From positions 1 through 64,000 of the forward strand of contig NZ_JAPDOD010000023.1 of assembly GCF_027587205.1 (NCBI RefSeq): 64,000 nt of DNA, written 5' to 3'. The DNA is from Solirubrobacter ginsenosidimutans (GTDB lineage Bacteria; Actinomycetota; Thermoleophilia; Solirubrobacterales; Solirubrobacteraceae). Below are positions 22,896 to 31,350 of this stretch, one piece after another. Numbering within the stretch: the stretch's first letter is position 1; every line of letters begins with the position of its first letter. The notes beneath the pieces are model-generated. The model was not told the DNA's origin. It saw only the letters and a list, made by a program, of their open reading frames with translations, and ran no database searches. A program made the translations under genes and the position numbers.

Positions 22896-24331
22896 GCGGC
22901 TCGGCCTCACGTGAGGCAGCTGCGCTGTTTGATCCATCGCGGTTGCGACTGGCGCGCGAGCTATGCGGGCTGCGCAAAGTCGAGCTCGCGCGCTTGGCCG
23001 AGGTGACGCCGGCGGCGATCACGCAGTACGAGGGCGGCCAGAACCGTCCGAGCCCGGCCACCCTGGCGCGGCTCGCGCTGGCGCTCGGTCAGCCGGCGTC
23101 GTTCTTCGTGCAGGACGGGCGCCCGCAGATGCAGCCGGACGCCGCGGCGGCGTTCTTTCGCAGTCTGCGCGCGACGCCCCAGCTCGAGCGCCAGCGCGCC
23201 GTCGCGTGGGCCGAGCTGACCTGGGAGCTCGTGGCGGTCCTGGAGCGTCGCGTACGCTTCCCGAAACTCGACCTGCCCGATGATCTTCACCTCGGCGAGC
23301 ATGCCGACCCTGACGCGATCGAGGCGGCCGCGGACGCCGTTCGAAGTCGGTGGGCGATTCCCCCGGGCCCGATCGCGCACGTCGTGCGACTGATCGAAGC
23401 CCACGGCGGTGTCATCGCACGCCTACCGGGCGGTGACGATCGGCTCTCGGCCTTTTCGCAGTGGATCGCCGGCCGACCGATCGTGATGCTCTCGCCCGAT
23501 CGCGACGATCGCGCGCGGCTGCGCTTCGATTCCGCGCACGAGCTCGGGCATCTGGTGCTGCACGCCGATCCCGAGCCGGGCAACCGGACGCTTGAGCGCC
23601 AAGCCGACGCGTTCGCTGGCGCCCTGCTGATGCCGCGCGACGAGATCCTCGAGGAGCTCCCGAAGCGCTGGGACTTCCGCACGTTCGCCGCGCTCAAGCG
23701 GCGCTGGGGAGTCTCGCTGGCCGCGCTGCTCTATCGCGCCCGCGAGCTCGGACGCCTGACTGAGAACAGCTACCGCTGGGCCGTGACGACCCTCTCGCGA
23801 CAGTATGGCCGGCGCAAGGAGCCGATCCATCTCGGGCCAGTCGAGCAGCCCAAGCTGCTCTCCCGAGCGGCCGAGCTCGCCTTCGGCCCTCACTACCACC
23901 ACGCCCTCGCCGCCGAGCTGCATCTCTCGCTGGAGACGATCGAGCGGCTCGTCGACGACACCGGGCCGCCCAAGCCGGCCTTGACCGCCGAAGCGCTCCT
24001 CGCCGAGGAGCAAGACAACCCGCGTCGGCCGAGAGCGGTCGCGCCCACCATGCCCTCGTCCGGATCCGAAGGAGCGTCACCCGTGAGTAATCCCAACCGC
24101 CGCCATGTGACCAAGCGGCCCGACGGCCAATGGCAGGACAAGCCGGAAGGCGCGACCCGCGCCGCCTCCGTGCACCCCACGCAGGCCGCAGCGGAGGCCG
24201 CCGCCAAGCAGGTCGCCCGCAACCAGCCGGGCGGCGCTGAGGTCGTGACCCACCGTCCCGACGGTCGCATCCGTGACTCCGACACGATCAACCGCCGCGA
24301 CCCCAACCCGCCGAGGGACACCAAGCACTAG
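22892..24331 (+). CDS. XRE regulator-ImmA/IrrE (M78) metallopeptidase-DUF2188 fusion
   Basis: 479 residues. Residues 16-70 are an XRE helix-turn-helix (RLARELCGLRKVELARLAEV, then PAAITQYEGGQNRPSPATLA). A peptidase M78 domain centres on His216-Glu-Leu-Gly-His220 (SAHELGHLVLH), with the downstream ligand in LERQADAFAGALLMP. From about residue 398 there is a DUF2188-type domain (RRHVTKRPDGQWQDKPEGA). Known ImmA/IrrE proteins cleave a repressor to switch on mobile-element or stress genes. Gene order suggests that role here, with the coupled upstream protein as partner. The DUF2188 part is normally a separate small protein. Confidence 0.85.
   Translation: MSGSASREAAALFDPSRLRLARELCGLRKVELARLAEVTPAAITQYEGGQNRPSPATLARLALALGQPASFFVQDGRPQMQPDAAAAFFRSLRATPQLERQRAVAWAELTWELVAVLERRVRFPKLDLPDDLHLGEHADPDAIEAAADAVRSRWAIPPGPIAHVVRLIEAHGGVIARLPGGDDRLSAFSQWIAGRPIVMLSPDRDDRARLRFDSAHELGHLVLHADPEPGNRTLERQADAFAGALLMPRDEILEELPKRWDFRTFAALKRRWGVSLAALLYRARELGRLTENSYRWAVTTLSRQYGRRKEPIHLGPVEQPKLLSRAAELAFGPHYHHALAAELHLSLETIERLVDDTGPPKPALTAEALLAEEQDNPRRPRAVAPTMPSSGSEGASPVSNPNRRHVTKRPDGQWQDKPEGATRAASVHPTQAAAEAAAKQVARNQPGGAEVVTHRPDGRIRDSDTINRRDPNPPRDTKH
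24083..24331 (+). CDS. Possible internally initiated DUF2188 protein (82 aa)
   Basis: In frame inside the fusion gene, GTG 24083 is preceded by GAAGGAG nine bases upstream. It would yield MSNPNRRHVTKRPDGQWQDK and onward as a stand-alone DUF2188 protein of typical size. The preceding 60 residues are a disordered linker. Either an old stop codon was lost, fusing two genes, or both forms are made. Listed separately because the ribosome site is better than most in the region. Confidence 0.45.
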   Translation: MSNPNRRHVTKRPDGQWQDKPEGATRAASVHPTQAAAEAAAKQVARNQPGGAEVVTHRPDGRIRDSDTINRRDPNPPRDTKH

Positions 24332-24523
24332 CGTCGGCTTGCTCCATCCGAGGCTTGAGGTCTCTGCCCCTTGTGCCCGCAAGCGCTCGAGGGCGGCGAG
24401 CAACCTCCGACGTCACCCGAGGGGCGAGACATGCGGCGCGCCCGGACCTTCAGGCGCGAGTCGGCCGGCGTGTGCCGATCGGATCGGGAGGGCATCGACG
24501 TGCACGCGGTTGCCCGTTCGACC

Positions 24524-24784
24524 TCACCTACCCGCCGCTCCGGTGGTGCCTGTCGTGTCTGGGGCAGGCGGAATGATGGGTCTTGGGTCGCGGGCGTGCA
24601 TCACGGCGGCCGTCACGATGCACCCGAGGACGAACATCCCGATCATGGCGACGGGCACCACGCCGATCGTCTTGGTGCCCCACTGGACGGCCTGCACGCA
24701 GCCTGAGGCGGTGGCCATGAGGACGCAAAGGGCGGTGACGTAGGTGACGATCTTCTTGGCGAAGGTCAGGATGGTGGAGGTCAT
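24524..24784 (-). CDS. Small two-helix membrane protein
   Basis: 86 residues from ATG 24784 (MTSTILTFAKKIVTYVTALC). Two hydrophobic helices at about 12-30 and 40-61 (IGVVPVAMIGMFVLGCIVTA) flank a short loop, followed by a Pro/Thr/Gly-rich tail. Its start overlaps the stop of the winged-helix gene, so it is translated from the same message. It may be a conjugation or maintenance accessory; no family is recognised. Confidence 0.6.
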   Translation of the reverse strand: MTSTILTFAKKIVTYVTALCVLMATASGCVQAVQWGTKTIGVVPVAMIGMFVLGCIVTAAVMHARDPRPIIPPAPDTTGTTGAAGR

Positions 24785-25548
24785 GTGGCGGCCTCCAGCT
24801 CGATCGGGTTGTCCGAGGGGGGCTCGGGCTTCGTAAACGGGGCCAGGAGCCGGTACTCGTTGACCATCGTCCAGCCCTGGCGTGTCCGAGGTGCGGCGAT
24901 TCGCTTCGGTGTGATGCTGAGAAGTCCGTGGTCGCGGAGCTCATCGATCCCCCGCTGCAGGGTGTCGGCGCTCACGCCGTACCAGCCCGAGGCGTGTTCC
25001 TTGCGCAGCTGGAACGGAACTTGAAGGTCCCGAGCGATCAGCAGCACGACAGTGCCCGAGAGCGAGAGCTTCTGGTGCCACTCGTCGAGGAAGTAGGCGA
25101 GCGGCAGCGTGAAGTAGTTGCCGGTAGGGCGGGTGTACTCCGTGCCCGAGCCGTCTTCGCGAAGCAAGAAGACACGGCGCAGACGCTTGTAGCGGTCCGA
25201 GCGGATCAGGCGCTCGGACTCCAGCCAGCTCCAGTTTCGGGAGATGGTCGCCTCCGCTCCTGGCTGCGTCTTGTCGAGCGCCCGGGCCCAAGCCATCGCG
25301 GGAAGCCACCCGTGCCAGGGGTCAGCGCGGGCCACGCAGTGCAACAGCAGGTAGAGCTGCAGGGCCAGTGGTCGTCGTTCCACCACGAATCGATGCAGTG
25401 GCCCTGGAGCACGGTCACCGCCTCGCTGCTGGAGGAACGAGGACCGGATGGGGGTACCCCGGCGCTGCTGGCCGGCCATAAGGTCTTCGCGGGTGCTTTG
25501 CGGCGTCGCGACTTCGCTCGAGGCGGGATCTGTGTTTGAGTTCGTCAT
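24781..25548 (-). CDS. Winged-helix protein, possibly a replication-initiator-like protein
   Basis: 255 residues from ATG 25548. The centre and C-terminus look like tandem winged helices (EATISRNWSWLESERLIRSD, then KLSLSGTVVLLIARDLQVPF and VSADTLQRGIDELRDHGLLS). This architecture is common in plasmid and ICE replication or partition regulators. A Shine-Dalgarno is not obvious, and TAGGTT six bases before ATG could again give a leaderless start. The gene precedes the membrane protein and lies near the Xis-Int module. The replication role is an inference from fold and place, not a family match. Confidence 0.6.
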   Translation of the reverse strand: MTNSNTDPASSEVATPQSTREDLMAGQQRRGTPIRSSFLQQRGGDRAPGPLHRFVVERRPLALQLYLLLHCVARADPWHGWLPAMAWARALDKTQPGAEATISRNWSWLESERLIRSDRYKRLRRVFLLREDGSGTEYTRPTGNYFTLPLAYFLDEWHQKLSLSGTVVLLIARDLQVPFQLRKEHASGWYGVSADTLQRGIDELRDHGLLSITPKRIAAPRTRQGWTMVNEYRLLAPFTKPEPPSDNPIELEAAT

Positions 25549-26200
25549 GCCACAAACCTAGCGATGCCAGCGACGGTTACTACCGTGGCTGGACCGCCGA
25601 CGTTTGCGCTACCAGCGGTAGTGGTTTTCAACGAGAGACAAGGCTGAGTAAATGCGTAGACAAAGCAAGACAATGCGAAGGAGGGCTGACATGTCGTGCC
25701 AGCGGCTGTTGGGCGCGCTCAGCGTGTCCGCGGGCATGAGGCCAATCGGGCTTCCATTGCGATCGCGTCATATGCGCGGCAACGGCCGTGCGAACGCCAC
25801 CAGCACCGCCCGCAGGTCGGCGATCCGCTCGGCCAGCCCTTAGAGCAACGGCCGAGCGGCGACTGCAAGGACCTCGATCATCTGCCGGTTGGTCTTGATG
25901 TCCGTGAAGTGAAAGATCCGCGGCATCCGTGAGGTCGCGAGGCTAGCCACAGCTAGCCGCGTGTGTCGCGTCCGCGTTCGCCCAGAGGCCAGGACCTTCA
26001 CCCGAGACGTCTCGTCCTGTGAAACCCCGCCCACCAATCGCGTGTGTGCGGGCCGGCGCCAACCCGCCCGTCCGCCCTCGCCGGAGCGGGGTGATTCCGT
26101 TCCAGACGCCGCCGGGCGTATTCCGTCGCCGCGGAACTGCGGATGATCACGCCGTGCGCATTCGTTTGTCCCGTCGTCCCCGTCGGCGGGCTTAAGCGGT
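25549..26200. other. Region with lower GC at its left end, between the winged-helix gene and xis
   Basis: About 650 bp; its first 150 bases have clearly lower GC than the genes around it. Visible: a CTACC-N3-GGTAG palindrome near 25610 with a related ACTACCG upstream, probably controlling the minus-strand gene; a GAAGGAGGG ribosome-like site leading to a 50-codon frame at 25691-25843; and, on the minus strand at 25840-25930, two short similar peptides (EVLAVAARPLL and AVLVAFARPLP) separated by a stop. It may be the origin, transfer or regulatory region of the island, but no origin signature is provable. Confidence 0.4.
25691..25843 (+). CDS. Doubtful short gene with a strong ribosome site (50 aa)
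   Basis: ATG 25691 follows GAAGGAGGG at good spacing and gives MSCQRLLGALSVSAGMRPIG, then a Ser/Arg-rich tail to TAG 25843. The ribosome site is the only support. Composition is that of non-coding GC-rich sequence, so it may be a leader peptide or nothing. Confidence 0.25.
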   Translation: MSCQRLLGALSVSAGMRPIGLPLRSRHMRGNGRANATSTARRSAIRSASP

Positions 26201-26413
26201 ATGGAACCCACTGCTCACCCTCAGCAGCCGCGGACCCGGCTCGCGCTTACCAAGGCCGAGGCGGCTCACGCGCTCGGCGTCAGCGTTGACTTCTTCGAGC
26301 AGCACGTGATGCACGAGTTGCGCATCGTGCGTCGCGGCCGCCGGCGCCTGATCCCGGTCGCCGAACTCACGAACTGGCTCGACAAGAGTGCCGAGAGGAC
26401 TCTCGGGCGATGA
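26201..26413 (+). CDS. xis: Excisionase-like small HTH protein
   Basis: 70 residues from ATG 26201. It is a MerR/Xis-type helix-turn-helix: LTKAEAAHALGVSVDFFEQH, then RGRRRLIPVAELTNWLDK, the pattern of recombination directionality factors and HTH_17 proteins. It overlaps the integrase start by four bases (ATGA), as in many actinomycete integrative elements where Xis and Int are co-translated. It probably bends attachment DNA to favour excision. Confidence 0.8.
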   Translation: MEPTAHPQQPRTRLALTKAEAAHALGVSVDFFEQHVMHELRIVRRGRRRLIPVAELTNWLDKSAERTLGR

Positions 26414-27606
26414 CGGCCACGAACCAGCCGGACATGACGGGAATCGAAGTCCGTCATGCGCGGCGCTGCAAGGCACGGCGCGGCGGGTCTTGTGACTGCT
26501 CGCCCTCGTACCGCGCGGCGGTGTGGAGCCAGCGCGACAAGCGCAAGATCCAGAGGACCTTCTCCACGCCTCGCGCGGCCAGGACCTGGCGAGAAGACGC
26601 CAAGACAGATCTGCGCCGAGGCGTGTTGCGAGTGCCGAGACCGACAACCGTGCGGGAGGTCGGCGATAAGTGGATCCGCGATGCGAAGGCCGGGACCGTC
26701 CGCAACCGCTCGGGCGACCAGTACAAGCCTTCGGTATTGCGTGGGTACGAGCAAGCGCTGCGTGATCGCATCTATCCGGACCTTGGCGGCGCGAAGCTCA
26801 GCGAGATCACCCGCCAGGACGTCCAGACGGTGGTTGACAGCCTGGACGAAACGGGTCTCAGCGCGTCGACGGTTCGCAACGCTCTGCTTCCGCTACGCGC
26901 TATCTGCCGGCGCGCACTCGCACGCGGCCAAATCACAGCCAACCCCACGACCGGACTCGAACTGCGCGCCGTCCGGTCATCACGCGACCGCGTCGCAGAT
27001 CCGATCGAGGCAGCCGCTCTGATCGCCGCCCTTGACCTAGACCGCGCCCTGTGGGCGACCGCGATGTACGCCGGCCTCCGGCGCGGCGAACTGCGCGCCC
27101 TGCGTTGGTCCGACGTCGACCTCGCGAGTGGCGTCATCCACGTGCGACGTGGCTGGGACGCAGTCGAGGGCGAACTTGAGCCGAAGTCGCGCGCCGGCGT
27201 GCGCAAGGTTCCGATCGCCACGGCCCTCCGTCGCCACCTAGTCGAAGTCCACGAAGACACCACGGCCCTCGCATTCGGCATCGATCCCGAGCGACCGTTC
27301 GAGCCCTGGTCCGTCGCCGATCGCGCGACCAAGGCCTGGAAGCAGGCGGAGTTGACAAGGATCACGCTCCACGAGTGCCGTCACACGTTCGCGAGCCTGA
27401 TGATCGCCGCCGGCGTCAACGCCAAGGCACTCCAGGTGTTCATGGGGCACGCCTCGGTCAGCATCACACTCGACCGATACGGGCACCTCTTCCCCGGCTC
27501 TGAGCAGCAGGCTGGCGTCCTGCTCGACCAGTACCTTGAACGCACGCAGATCAAGTCACACGTACCCACGGATCCCGATCGCGGGGAAACCGCGGGGAAG
27601 TCTTGA
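26410..27606 (+). CDS. int: Tyrosine integrase of the selC-integrated island
   Basis: 398 residues. An N-terminal arm-binding part with Cys/His (HARRCKARRGGSCDCSP) is followed by the core-binding domain (SVLRGYEQALRDRIYPDLGG). The catalytic domain has Arg in AGLRRGELRALRW, Lys near KSRAGVRKVPI, His-x-x-Arg in LHECRHTFASLM, His in GHASVSITLDRYGHLF and nucleophile Tyr in DRYGH. The gene ends 107 bases before the tRNA-Sec 3' end and reads toward it, the usual layout for an integrase using a tRNA gene as its site. Together with xis it forms the mobility module of bases 1-27,710. Confidence 0.9.
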   Translation: MTATNQPDMTGIEVRHARRCKARRGGSCDCSPSYRAAVWSQRDKRKIQRTFSTPRAARTWREDAKTDLRRGVLRVPRPTTVREVGDKWIRDAKAGTVRNRSGDQYKPSVLRGYEQALRDRIYPDLGGAKLSEITRQDVQTVVDSLDETGLSASTVRNALLPLRAICRRALARGQITANPTTGLELRAVRSSRDRVADPIEAAALIAALDLDRALWATAMYAGLRRGELRALRWSDVDLASGVIHVRRGWDAVEGELEPKSRAGVRKVPIATALRRHLVEVHEDTTALAFGIDPERPFEPWSVADRATKAWKQAELTRITLHECRHTFASLMIAAGVNAKALQVFMGHASVSITLDRYGHLFPGSEQQAGVLLDQYLERTQIKSHVPTDPDRGETAGKS

Positions 27607-27681
27607 CCCCCCTGGAGCGGTTTCCAACGGCCCCAGGCGGCACTCACGCATGATGATGAATTATCCCTCTGACCCTCTGAA

Positions 27682-27697
27682 AAGCCCTGGTGGGCTT
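27682..27697. terminator. Short hairpin between integrase and tRNA-Sec
   Basis: AAGCCC-TGGT-GGGCTT, a 6-bp stem with a 4-base loop. On the minus strand four U residues span the end of the stem and the next two bases, fitting termination of the tRNA-Sec transcript; on the plus strand CGGTTT follows, a weak terminator for the integrase. Confidence 0.5.
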
Positions 27698-27712
27698 CGG
27701 TTTCTCGCGAAG

Positions 27713-27804
27713 CGGAGCGGCGCAGGAATCGAACCTACCCACCGCCGGGCTACGACGGCTCACCGGTTTTGAAGACCGGCTGGGGCACCAGCCCCGGCCA
27801 CTCC
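27713..27804 (-). tRNA. selC: tRNA-Sec (anticodon UCA)
   Basis: 92-nt gene on the minus strand. The 8-bp acceptor stem GGAGTGGC pairs with GCCGCTCC with one G-U. The anticodon loop CTTCAAA gives UCA. A long variable arm and the T-loop GGTTCGATTCC are present, as is typical of the oversized selenocysteine tRNA. CCA is not encoded. The mobile island's integrase lies at its 3' side, so the 3' end is the attachment site. The host should therefore be able to make selenoproteins, though none is seen in this window. Confidence 0.9.
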
Positions 27805-27879
27805 GCGAAGGAGGCTAACCCGGGTCGCCAAGGTCCGGGCAAGGAAGCGCCAAAGCGGGTCGGACAGGCTGCTCGGTAT

Positions 27880-28719
27880 ATGGAGCCCATCCTCGACATC
27901 GCCGACCTGGCCCAGCGACGGGAGGCCGCCGAGGCCACCGCCGCCGGTGCCGCGCTCTTCTACGCGTTCGGCAACTTCTGTGCGCTGGCGGCGAAGCCCG
28001 ATCTGGCCTCACTGCAGGCGATGAACCGCCTGAAGGGGCGGCCGCTGGATCAGGTGGGCAGCGTCACGACGACGCCGGAGCGGACGAAGCTCGCGTTCGA
28101 CTGGGACGCGATCGCGCTGCCGTGGAGCGCGCTCGTGGCCGTGATGGGCGACCTGCACACGCTCGGGCCGATCGGGTTCAGAGGGCCGGCGGCCGAGATG
28201 ATCCCCGACCATCTGACCGTCACGGACGACGGCATCCGCACCGTCCAGGTGATCTCTCCCGGCGACGTGTGCCCGAGCAATGCGCTCGTCGCCGAGATCC
28301 TCGACCTGATCGGAGAGGACATCCTCTACATCACGTCGGCGAACACGTCGAGCCACGTCTCCAAGCAGATCGAGGCGGCGCACTTCGAGATCCGGGAGAT
28401 CCAGCGCGAGTTCGGGCACCGCGACGACGTCGTGCTGATCGGCCATCGCAACGAGCGGCAGGTCCGCCGCCAGTACCCGCGCCACCTGCCGTGCAGCACG
28501 TCGATCGTCGCGTTCCACACGGGCCGGCTCGTGCTCGAGCGCCTCGGCTCGCTCGACGCCCACATCATCGAGCAGGTCGCCAACCGCCACGGCCTCGAAC
28601 TCGAGATCGGCCCCAAGGCCCAAGAGCGCGTCCCGGTTCGCAAGCCGGCGCGGCCCGCGCTGCCGCTCCGCCGCACGCGCGCGCCCCGCGCCCGGCGAGC
28701 ACACCGAATTCACGCGTAA
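27880..28719 (+). CDS. YrdC/Sua5-like domain protein
   Basis: 279 residues from ATG 27880; the frame runs further upstream into the tRNA gene, which is not coding. It has YrdC-type landmarks: ATAAGAALFYAFGNFCALAA, the basic MNRLKGRPLDQVG, and ITSANTSSHVSKQI, equivalent to the TSAN signature that binds ATP/threonylcarbamoyl-AMP in Sua5/TsaC. The family makes threonylcarbamoyladenylate for tRNA t6A. The divergence and Arg-rich tail mean it may be a paralogue rather than the housekeeping enzyme. It is the first chromosomal gene beyond the island. Confidence 0.65.
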   Translation: MEPILDIADLAQRREAAEATAAGAALFYAFGNFCALAAKPDLASLQAMNRLKGRPLDQVGSVTTTPERTKLAFDWDAIALPWSALVAVMGDLHTLGPIGFRGPAAEMIPDHLTVTDDGIRTVQVISPGDVCPSNALVAEILDLIGEDILYITSANTSSHVSKQIEAAHFEIREIQREFGHRDDVVLIGHRNERQVRRQYPRHLPCSTSIVAFHTGRLVLERLGSLDAHIIEQVANRHGLELEIGPKAQERVPVRKPARPALPLRRTRAPRARRAHRIHA

Positions 28720-28791
28720 CACACGACTCCGTCACATCCCGGCGCCAAGCCGGTCATAGCGTCGCCGCCCTACCGACTGAAAGGACGACGC

Positions 28792-31275
28792 ATGACCCGT
28801 TTCGTGCGCGCCGGGGTGGCGATGGGCTTCGTGCTCGCGCTCCTCGTCGCCGCTGTGGTGCGAGCGAGCGATGCCCCCACGGGCGCGCCCAGCTTCGACG
28901 CGAAGAGCAACCGCTTCACCCTCGCGGTGATCCCGGACACGCAGTACCTGTTCGACAACGAGGCCGGGGACTCCGAGCCGGTCACGGACGCCCTGAAGTG
29001 GATGGTCGACAACCGCGCCGACCAGAACATCGCGTTCGCCGCCGGCCTCGGCGACGTGACGCAGGACGGGCTCGAGAACGAGGTCGCGCGCGCCGACGAC
29101 GCGTTCAAGATCCTCGACCGCGGCAAGTTGCCGTACAGCGTGCTGGCCGGCAACCACGACATCCCCGGCTCCAACGACAACCGCCCGGCGACGCCGTACA
29201 GCAAGTACTTCGGCCCGGCGCGTTACGCGAACGACCCGACGTTCGTCGGCGCGTACGGCACCAACGGCTACGACACCGCCCACAAGTTCACGGCCGCCGG
29301 CCGTGAGTGGCTGGTGCTCTCGATGGACTGGGTCTCGAGCGACCAGGGCATCGCGTGGGCGCAGTCGATCCTCGATGCGAACAAGAAGGTGCCGACGATC
29401 CTGACGACGCACGACCTGCTCGGCGGCGCGAACGCGAGCGGCGTCTCCAGCCTCAGCGGCAACGGCAACAACCTGTGGACCAAGCTGGTCAAGAAGAACG
29501 ATCAGATCATCCTCGGCATCGGCGGCCACAACTGGCCGGTGGGCCGCACGACGATGACCAACGACTTCGGTCACACGGTCTACCTCAACCTCGCCGACTA
29601 CCAGGACATGTACTACGGCGGCGCCGGCATCATCCGCACGTACGCGTTCGACATCGACCGCAACACGATCGACGTGTCGACCTTCTCGCCGTGGATCCAG
29701 AACCAGCCGGAGTCCGATCGCAACGCCTACGAGCGCGAGATGCTGGAGAAGACCGGCCCCGAGTCGCGCTTCAACCTCTCCGTCGACTTCAAGGCGCTCG
29801 CGCAGCGCCTGGACCCGAAGCCGGCCCCGACCGAGGTCGCCACCGACGCGCTCAAGGTCCCGGGCACGGTCGCCCTGTGGCGCCCGTCCGGCACCGGCAA
29901 CGTCACCAAGCTCGACGACCTCAGCGGCAACGGCAACGACCTGACGCCCGCCACGCTCAACGGCTCGACCGGCGAGCAGACGCAGGTCTCCCTCCAGGAC
30001 GACCACGGGGACACGCAGCCGTCGGCGAAGTCGCTGAAGTTCACCTCGAACAAGAGCCAGCACCGCGGCACGTACCTGCGCACCGCCGACAACGCCCCGC
30101 TGAACGCGAACCAGTTCAAGTCGGGCTACACGATCGAGGCCTACATCAAGGTCCCGGCGGGCTGCTGCTCCGGCCACGACTGGATGGGCATCCTCGGCCA
30201 GCAGGGCACCGGCGCCGACATCGGCCGCACGCAGAGCGACCCGGGTGAGGGCACGATCGAGCTCGCGCTGTCCGGCGGCCCGGAGCTGCAGTGGGCGGTC
30301 TGGCCGACCAACCGCGGCGATATCACCACCGCCTGGGGCCACAGCATGGCGACCAACCGCTGGACGCACATCGCCGTCACCAACGACGGCCGCTACACGG
30401 ACCTCTACATCGACGGCGCGCTGATGGGCCGCAACCCGATGGTCCCGGCGATCGGCCTCGGCAACTCCGGCAAGTACTGGATGCTCGGTGCGATCGACTA
30501 CGCCAACGTCGTCGAGCAGACGTTCGACGGGCTGATCGGCGACGTCCGCATCGTCGACCACGCACTGCCGGCGTCGCAGTTCATGAACGCCGCCCGCGCG
30601 CCCAAGCCGGCCGCGACGCCCACCCGCGTCGACCTCGTGAACAAGACCGTCGAGGTCGCCGTCGACGGCACCGCGACCAGCGCCCGCGCCGAAGTCATCG
30701 AGGGCCACACCGGCGAGCGCTACAAGCTCGGCAGCGTCGCGGTCTCCAGCGGCAAGGCCACGTTCGCGCTCAGCGACGTCCAGTACGCCGGCGTGGGCGA
30801 CGGCGCCCGCGTCGAGATCACGCTCGACAACGGCCCGCTGACCACGCTGCACCTGCGTGCCGGCGACAAGCAGTTTCAGCCCACGCTCCAGACGCCGGCC
30901 GACGCCAACACCGGCGGCACCGTTCCCGCCGTCCTCTCCCTGACGCTCGGCAACGCGGCGAGCTTCGGCGCGTTCATCCCTGGCGTCGCCAAGGAGTACT
31001 CGGCGACGACGGTCGCCAACGTCGTCAGCACGGCCGCCGACGCGGCGCTCACGGTCGCCGACCCGAGCACCGACCACACCGGCTACCTGGTCAACGGCAC
31101 GTTCGCGCTCGCCTCGCCGATCCAGGGCCTCGGCACGATCAAGTCGTACTCCGGCCCGGTCTCCAACGACGCGGTGCCGGTCACGTTCAAGCAGGCCGTA
31201 GGCGCCAACGAGGCACTGCGCACCGGTGCGTACAGCAAGACGCTGACGTTCACGCTCTCGACGACCAACCCGTAG
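28792..31275 (+). CDS. Secreted metallophosphoesterase with LamG-like domain
   Basis: 827 residues after a GAAAGGA ribosome site. A signal peptide covers about 1-25. A calcineurin-like phosphoesterase domain follows: FTLAVIPDTQYL, AAGLGDVTQDG, LAGNHDIPG, ILTTHDLLGG and ILGIGGHNWPVG supply the metal-binding Asp/Asn/His. Residues about 350-600 form a concanavalin/LamG-like fold (GYTIEAYIKVPA, then NRWTHIAVTNDGRYTDLYID). A C-terminal Ala/Thr-rich beta domain closes the protein (LSLTLGNAASFGAFIPGVAK), of a kind repeated in secreted proteins of this group. It probably acts outside the cell on phosphate esters; the substrate is unknown. A hairpin at 31284-31307 may end its transcript. Confidence 0.85.
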   Translation: MTRFVRAGVAMGFVLALLVAAVVRASDAPTGAPSFDAKSNRFTLAVIPDTQYLFDNEAGDSEPVTDALKWMVDNRADQNIAFAAGLGDVTQDGLENEVARADDAFKILDRGKLPYSVLAGNHDIPGSNDNRPATPYSKYFGPARYANDPTFVGAYGTNGYDTAHKFTAAGREWLVLSMDWVSSDQGIAWAQSILDANKKVPTILTTHDLLGGANASGVSSLSGNGNNLWTKLVKKNDQIILGIGGHNWPVGRTTMTNDFGHTVYLNLADYQDMYYGGAGIIRTYAFDIDRNTIDVSTFSPWIQNQPESDRNAYEREMLEKTGPESRFNLSVDFKALAQRLDPKPAPTEVATDALKVPGTVALWRPSGTGNVTKLDDLSGNGNDLTPATLNGSTGEQTQVSLQDDHGDTQPSAKSLKFTSNKSQHRGTYLRTADNAPLNANQFKSGYTIEAYIKVPAGCCSGHDWMGILGQQGTGADIGRTQSDPGEGTIELALSGGPELQWAVWPTNRGDITTAWGHSMATNRWTHIAVTNDGRYTDLYIDGALMGRNPMVPAIGLGNSGKYWMLGAIDYANVVEQTFDGLIGDVRIVDHALPASQFMNAARAPKPAATPTRVDLVNKTVEVAVDGTATSARAEVIEGHTGERYKLGSVAVSSGKATFALSDVQYAGVGDGARVEITLDNGPLTTLHLRAGDKQFQPTLQTPADANTGGTVPAVLSLTLGNAASFGAFIPGVAKEYSATTVANVVSTAADAALTVADPSTDHTGYLVNGTFALASPIQGLGTIKSYSGPVSNDAVPVTFKQAVGANEALRTGAYSKTLTFTLSTTNP

Positions 31276-31283
31276 TCGTCGGT

Positions 31284-31307
31284 TCTCCGCCACCCGGCGT
31301 GCGGAGA
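31284..31307 (+). terminator. Terminator-like hairpin after the metallophosphoesterase gene
   Basis: TCTCCGC, ten bases, GCGGAGA: a 7-bp stem nine bases after the stop codon. There is no U-run, so termination efficiency is uncertain. Confidence 0.45.
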
Positions 31308-31319
31308 TCCACATAGGCC

Positions 31320-31350
31320 GGTGCGGGAGCCGCTGGAAGGCTCCCGCACC
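31320..31350 (+). promoter_or_regulatory. Hairpin with the ribosome site in its loop, ending at the ATG
   Basis: GGTGCGGGAGC (31320-31330) pairs perfectly over 11 bp with GCTCCCGCACC (31340-31350). The 9-base loop CGCTGGAAG holds most of the GGAAGG ribosome site, and ATG 31351 follows the stem directly. Such a structure could hold or expose the ribosome site and control translation. Confidence 0.55.

Noticed and set aside
25840..26211. Minus-strand frame ending EVLAVAARPLL before xis
   Set aside because: Only the last 28 residues look protein-like and the rest is Arg/Pro-rich; the duplicate-like peptide beyond the stop suggests a relic at most.
1..27710. Second copy of the tRNA-Sec 3' end (attL) within the window
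   Set aside because: I looked for the complement of the T-loop and acceptor end and found only short chance matches (for example near 11745), so the far end must lie to the left.
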